A stretch of 64,000 nucleotides of DNA, taken from contig NC_067204.1 in NCBI RefSeq assembly GCF_026262505.1, forward strand, positions 1,707,797 to 1,771,796. Direction: 5' to 3'. The DNA comes from Trichomonas vaginalis G3. Its lineage: Eukaryota > Parabasalia > Trichomonadida > Trichomonadidae. Below are positions 60,061-64,000 of the stretch, piece by piece. Position 1 is the stretch's first letter. Each line of letters starts with the position of its first letter. Both the position numbers and the translations under genes were made by a program. The notes under the pieces are model-generated. The model was not told the origin of the DNA and searched no databases. It worked only from the letters and a program-made list of their open reading frames with translations.

Positions 60061-60094
60061 CTTTTCTATCGGATAAAAAAATTTTTTTTTAAAT

Positions 60095-61325
60095 TTACTC
60101 AGAAAAATTTTTCTTTGTATATACACCATTCTGAACATCTAAAAGACTTTTGACATTTGCCAAGAATGTCGTTTAGAAGCTGCCATATAACCATATTCTT
60201 GACAATATTGTTTATACGAATCGTACAATGACCTTTCATCTAAACACTCAAAGTCAGTTTCATCTATGAACAGTTCATATACACTCTTGTTTGCTTCTAA
60301 CAATGTTTGTCTCTCTTCGGTATGTGGAATTTGTCTTGGATTGAACTTAGAAATATCTAATGTCATGAAATATGAGAACAAGTGGTTGTAAAAGTCAGAT
60401 GTCAAAGTTTCTGCTAAGTCGTCAAAATATTCTGTATCTTGCATATGAGAATCTGACGTTCTGACAACTACATATCTTCTGTCAGAACTTTCTAACTTCA
60501 TCGGAACAACATTGTTTGAAACCATAATGAAGTTTGCAACATTTTCACAAACTCTTTGGTCTTTATACTTTCTTTCAACAACTCCAACTTTGTCTGTTAT
60601 AAGACTCTTCAAAGCATCTGAGTTCAAAACTTTGTTGTATCTATACTTTGAAGTTCGTTACATACTATAAGTTTCATATTCTCTATTGAAGAGTTAAATT
60701 TACCGCAGATGTTTTCTAAGTTTGTCATATTAGGGTTCGAATACCTCTAACAGTTTGCATAAGATATCTGTAAAGAAAGTGTTCTTACCTGTTCCTTGTT
60801 TTCCAATTATAATGAGAGCAGTTTCATTTTTAGCACTTGGATGTTGTAAGATGTTTGCAAACCAACATAAGATATACTCATAGACTCTTTCGTTTCCATT
60901 GCATATAATTTCTTTGACATGGTCTAACCAAGCTTCTATAATATTTTCTTTCCATTCTACTTGTTCATATTTATATCCAGTGAAGATAGAATAGAAGTTT
61001 GGAGAAGGTGTATAGAACTTTATACCACGAACTGAAAAATCTTCTAACTTTGACAATAAGATATCCCAAGCATCTAACATCTTCATCCAACTTGTACGAC
61101 TTTTATTTTCTTAAGTTTCTGTCTACATTCTTGTTCTGAAACTATTGTTGCTCTTGGTTTGTTAAAGACAACATCCCATTCTTTCATGACATAACATTCT
61201 GGGGCAGAGTCGACATAAATGACTAAACGTTTCAAATCTCGACTTGCTTTGTTATAGTCTCTAAATGGACACATATTTCTGAATGCTTGGAAGTCATAAA
61301 AATCTGAAACATCTATTCTGTACAT
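60095..61325 (-). pseudogene. Polinton 2: superfamily 3 helicase, not intact
   Basis: Same as 21999-23233: MYRIDVSDFYDFQAF start, GKQGTGKNT, NFIMVSNN and SSDRRYVVV. Breaks are present. Confidence 0.83.
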
Positions 61326-61353
61326 TTTTATAAAAATAAAAAAAATATTTTTT

Positions 61354-62156
61354 TTATTCTTGACTTTGTTGTTGCATTTGTTCCATTTGTTGCATTTGTT
61401 GTTCTTGAGCTATTTGTTGTTGAAGTTGTTCTTGTAATACAATACTTTCACCAGTTGCATCTTCCAATTCGAAACTTTCTGCCGTCATTGACAAATACAT
61501 AGGACATAAAAGTTTTACAGGAACAAAGTTTGCGTCAACTAAGGTTAAGTTTATGTTTGCTAAAGTGTTTGAGTTTACTAAAGCTGAAAACTCTGCATTC
61601 GAATGAACAATAGGCAAACCAGCAGAGAAAGTGTTGTTTATACGCATGAGTATCTTTTGGTCATAGTAGTTTCTGTCGACATTCGAATAACACTTTGAAC
61701 CTAAGTTTGAAACAATATATAAAATAGGTGTACTTAAAGTCAATGGAACAGACAAACCTTGTATGACACCTTTTCCTGTTATAGGAAACTGTTGGTAGTA
61801 AAAACCAGATATAAGTTTTGTATTATAGCTCATATCGTTTATAAAACTCAGTCGGACATCCAAACATAATGAAACCTGCTCTAGTTGCAGCACATGTTAC
61901 ATCCGTCCTTAAAGTATTAAATAAGTCAACAAAACCTGTTGGTGGTATATCTGAGTAAGTATCTTCAAAGAGTATTTTTTACCATTCACAACAAAAAAGT
62001 CTTCTGGTGTCAAAAGAGCAAAACAGGCTTTAGTCGTCATCGTGTTTAAGGTTAGTTTACAATATCGTCCTTGAGGACTTTGTAAGTTTGTTGTTATAGA
62101 ATTATATGACTCAGGGTTTTTAGTCGTAATAGTATAAACCATATGTCTTCTGCCAT
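61354..62156 (-). pseudogene. Polinton 2: candidate minor capsid (penton-like) protein, not intact
   Basis: Counterpart of 21182-21969 with the same strand-rich body and Gln-rich tail; the tail has extra QMEQMQQ units. Confidence 0.55.
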
Positions 62157-62160
62157 TTAC

Positions 62161-62737
62161 TTAGCAAATAAATTTTAATGAAATGTTGTGGTCGTCAAAT
62201 ATTTTTATGACGTCTGGGAAACTATATTTTAAGTTCAACGTTTCACCTCCTTTCATAACGTATATCTTGTCAATGACATTATATGAAACACCACAGCAAC
62301 TAATGTCGGGTTCTATTTCTTTGATGTTTATATCGTCTGCCTCTGTCAAAAGTTTCAATAGTTCTTTCAAAACTTCATGAGGTGCAATGACATATGAGTT
62401 CACTTTTACAGGGTTGTGTTCGACCAAGTTTAACATTATACCTAAAGCTTGACAAATCTTCTCCTGAGTTTTAAGTTTGTCTTTCAGTTGTTGGTAGTCG
62501 TTTCGAATATCTGCAACAGAACTTAAGTCTCTGCTAACTTCAGGATATGTTGGTTCTTTTACAGGAACTATTGTTATACCATCTTCGTCTTCGTATGGTT
62601 TCCCCACTTCAACATCTCTTTCTTTGACATTGACAAACACTTTGACTGTTTGTTTGAGTTGGTGAATTTAACTTCACATCTGCCACCGCCATTAAACCTT
62701 TTGAAACACTTACGCTTCTATTTTTCGGAAATGACAT
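62161..62737 (-). pseudogene. Polinton 2: conserved capsid-cluster protein, not intact
   Basis: Counterpart of 20353-20934 (MSFPKNRSVSVSKGLMAVAD start, ISLKFIC end). Confidence 0.55.
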
Positions 62738-62755
62738 TTTACTTAGAATAAAAAG

Positions 62756-63173
62756 ATGGACGTATTCGAGTATCTCTTCGAATTGAAGCAGAACAAAGTT
62801 TACACACACAAACAATACAAATACATTGACAGAATAGTTCTTTATACAAACAATGGAAAATGTTATAGAATAGCAGTCTTTGCTGAACCAAAATATTTTC
62901 ATAAAGCAAAGAAAGTTGGTATAACCGATGGTGAAAGTTCTTGAAGCAGACAAAAATATAACAACAAAACTGACCGATATTACTAAAGGTAAGTTTATAA
63001 TACAATATTATGTCAAAACTGGCGTACTGTCAATATTTGACGGAGAGAAGTCAGTTCAAGAACAACTTACTGACCTGCTGCCAAAATCTGCTCGATGGAA
63101 GCTGTCGTTATGCCAATCTGAGGAGCCCCAGCAGGTTTCATCGAACGAATCTTCAAAAGAGCATCTTCCGTGA
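62756..63173 (+). pseudogene. Polinton 2: small conserved protein overlapping the capsid gene, not intact
   Basis: Counterpart of 19915-20334 (MDVFEYLFELKQNKVYTHKQ). The antisense overlap with the capsid 3' end is preserved. Confidence 0.5.
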
Positions 63174-64000
63174 AAAGTGCTATTGGTTTTGTAAACTTCT
63201 TTGCTTTCAATTCATCTGGACCGTCTCTGTCACCAGTATATTGTATTTGAACTGTACCAACAGTTGAAATACCACCCATAAAGTCTTCTGAGTCAGCAAA
63301 TGGAATGCCAAGCCAAAAGTTTGAACGGTCTCCATTTGTATATTGAGTTTTTTGACCTCCTGTATGAGTCCATACTTTCACATATGGCATAATAGAACTT
63401 TGCATTTCAGGGTTAATGGTTGTTGTGAAGTTGTTGTTAAAGTTCATAGCATCTAATGTCAAGTTGTATGACCTCATATCCTCAACTGTAGAATATTCTT
63501 CTCTTGGATAATATTTGCCATCTATGTTTATATGATATTTAATACCAGGGTTGTAGAAACAAGAATAGTCATTTATAGTTCGTCTGAACAGTACAAACAT
63601 AGTATCTGCATGTTTCATTGCAGTTGTTAAAGCAATATCTGTTCTTGCACCTGGGTCAGCACTTTGGTTTCCAACTTCACCTGCAAAGTCTTTGACAGAT
63701 ATTTGGTGTATAGGGAACATAAGTGGAACTGCAATATATTTGGCAGCTAAAGCATTTGAAATATCTGGGTCCAACATATAGACTGCAAGTCTGCTTTCTA
63801 TTCTCTTGCATTCAAATTTTTCGCATGTGAACTTAACTGGGTCCCAAGCATCTCCAGCAGCATTGAAATAATAGTTTACTTCAGTGTTGAGGTTTGAGAA
63901 ACCAAAGTCTAAGTCAACTTTGTTTTTGCAAAAGTCGGCGAATGACATTTTATTTGTTCCCACTACTTCTGTAAGAGTGAATGGGTCTTGTGTTGGTGCA
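63067..64000 (-). CDS. Polinton 2: major capsid protein, C-terminal part at the window edge
   Basis: Open to the window edge and nearly identical to the C-terminal 310 residues of the protein at 18414-20021. The start lies outside the window. Confidence 0.8.
   Translation of the reverse strand, partial: APTQDPFTLTEVVGTNKMSFADFCKNKVDLDFGFSNLNTEVNYYFNAAGDAWDPVKFTCEKFECKRIESRLAVYMLDPDISNALAAKYIAVPLMFPIHQISVKDFAGEVGNQSADPGARTDIALTTAMKHADTMFVLFRRTINDYSCFYNPGIKYHINIDGKYYPREEYSTVEDMRSYNLTLDAMNFNNNFTTTINPEMQSSIMPYVKVWTHTGGQKTQYTNGDRSNFWLGIPFADSEDFMGGISTVGTVQIQYTGDRDGPDELKAKKFTKPIALFTEDALLKIRSMKPAGAPQIGITTASIEQILAAGQ

Larger units (their letters stand above)
44222..64000 (-). mobile_element. Polinton 2 (Maverick), broken copy, runs off the window
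   Basis: Begins with a tract of 43 A followed by AGTGGGGCTTCCAGGCACTT, the same terminus as Polinton 1. Gene order is that of Polinton 1 read from its right end, so it lies in inverse orientation. It carries an additional nested insert (about 56553-58257). At least a dozen breaks are visible in the part shown, while the methyltransferase, HNH protein, several small genes and the visible part of the capsid gene are open. Very similar to Polinton 1; young on this evidence. Confidence 0.93.

Noticed and set aside
1-64000. tRNA, rRNA or small nuclear RNA genes
   Set aside because: None could be recognised by eye; a covariance-model scan would be needed and was not possible.

Overview
The window is AT-rich eukaryotic DNA with intronless genes, most likely from the parabasalid Trichomonas vaginalis or a close relative. 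Evidence for this: the initiator element TCAYWWY lies a few bases before start codons (eIF6, acylphosphatase-like gene); there is a DUF3447-type ankyrin protein and a beta-helix surface-type protein of trichomonad style; Mutator-like DNA transposons are present; and there are two large Polinton (Maverick) elements, which are very abundant in that genome. The species is an inference, because no database search was possible.

Layout. 1-12700 is a host block: a broken ankyrin gene, a long acidic low-complexity protein, eIF6, a CAMK-like protein kinase, an acylphosphatase-like protein, and a decayed C2-domain protein with an internal duplication. 12796-40048 is bounded by a perfect 16-bp inverted repeat with TTAA outside each end, which looks like an old DNA transposon that later received other elements. 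Inside it lie Polinton 1 (13603-37207) and a Mutator-like element (about 37271-39670). 40318-44081 is host again: a decayed beta-helix surface-type gene and an AP-1 gamma adaptin. Polinton 2 starts at about 44222, only about 140 bases upstream of the adaptin start codon, and runs off the right edge inside its major capsid gene. It lies in the opposite orientation to Polinton 1.

Both Polintons carry one gene set: Dam-like adenine methyltransferase, small membrane and amphipathic proteins, a phage-type tail-fibre protein, a retroviral-type integrase, protein-primed family B DNA polymerase, a coiled-coil protein with an HNH domain, Pro/Gln-rich and small accessory proteins, an A32-type packaging ATPase, a superfamily 3 helicase, a candidate minor capsid protein and a double-jelly-roll major capsid protein. 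Replication (polymerase, helicase), integration (integrase), packaging (ATPase) and virion (capsid, minor capsid, fibre, amphipathic peptides) functions are all represented. I found no adenain-like protease. Both copies are fossils: many of their genes are no longer open, roughly twenty or more breaks in Polinton 1 and at least a dozen in the visible part of Polinton 2. They remain highly similar to each other by eye, which suggests a fairly recent common source.

The most unusual items are: the phage-type fibre with HxH repeats and a gp10/gp12-like tip in a eukaryotic Polinton; a family of AGATCT-centred palindromic repeat units whose arms change together between units, found at one end of Polinton 1 and around a nested 1.7-kb insert in Polinton 2; unrelated tandem repeats at the same divergent promoter in the two Polintons; a gene with conserved ends and a divergent middle; and two kinds of start-codon context within the Polintons.
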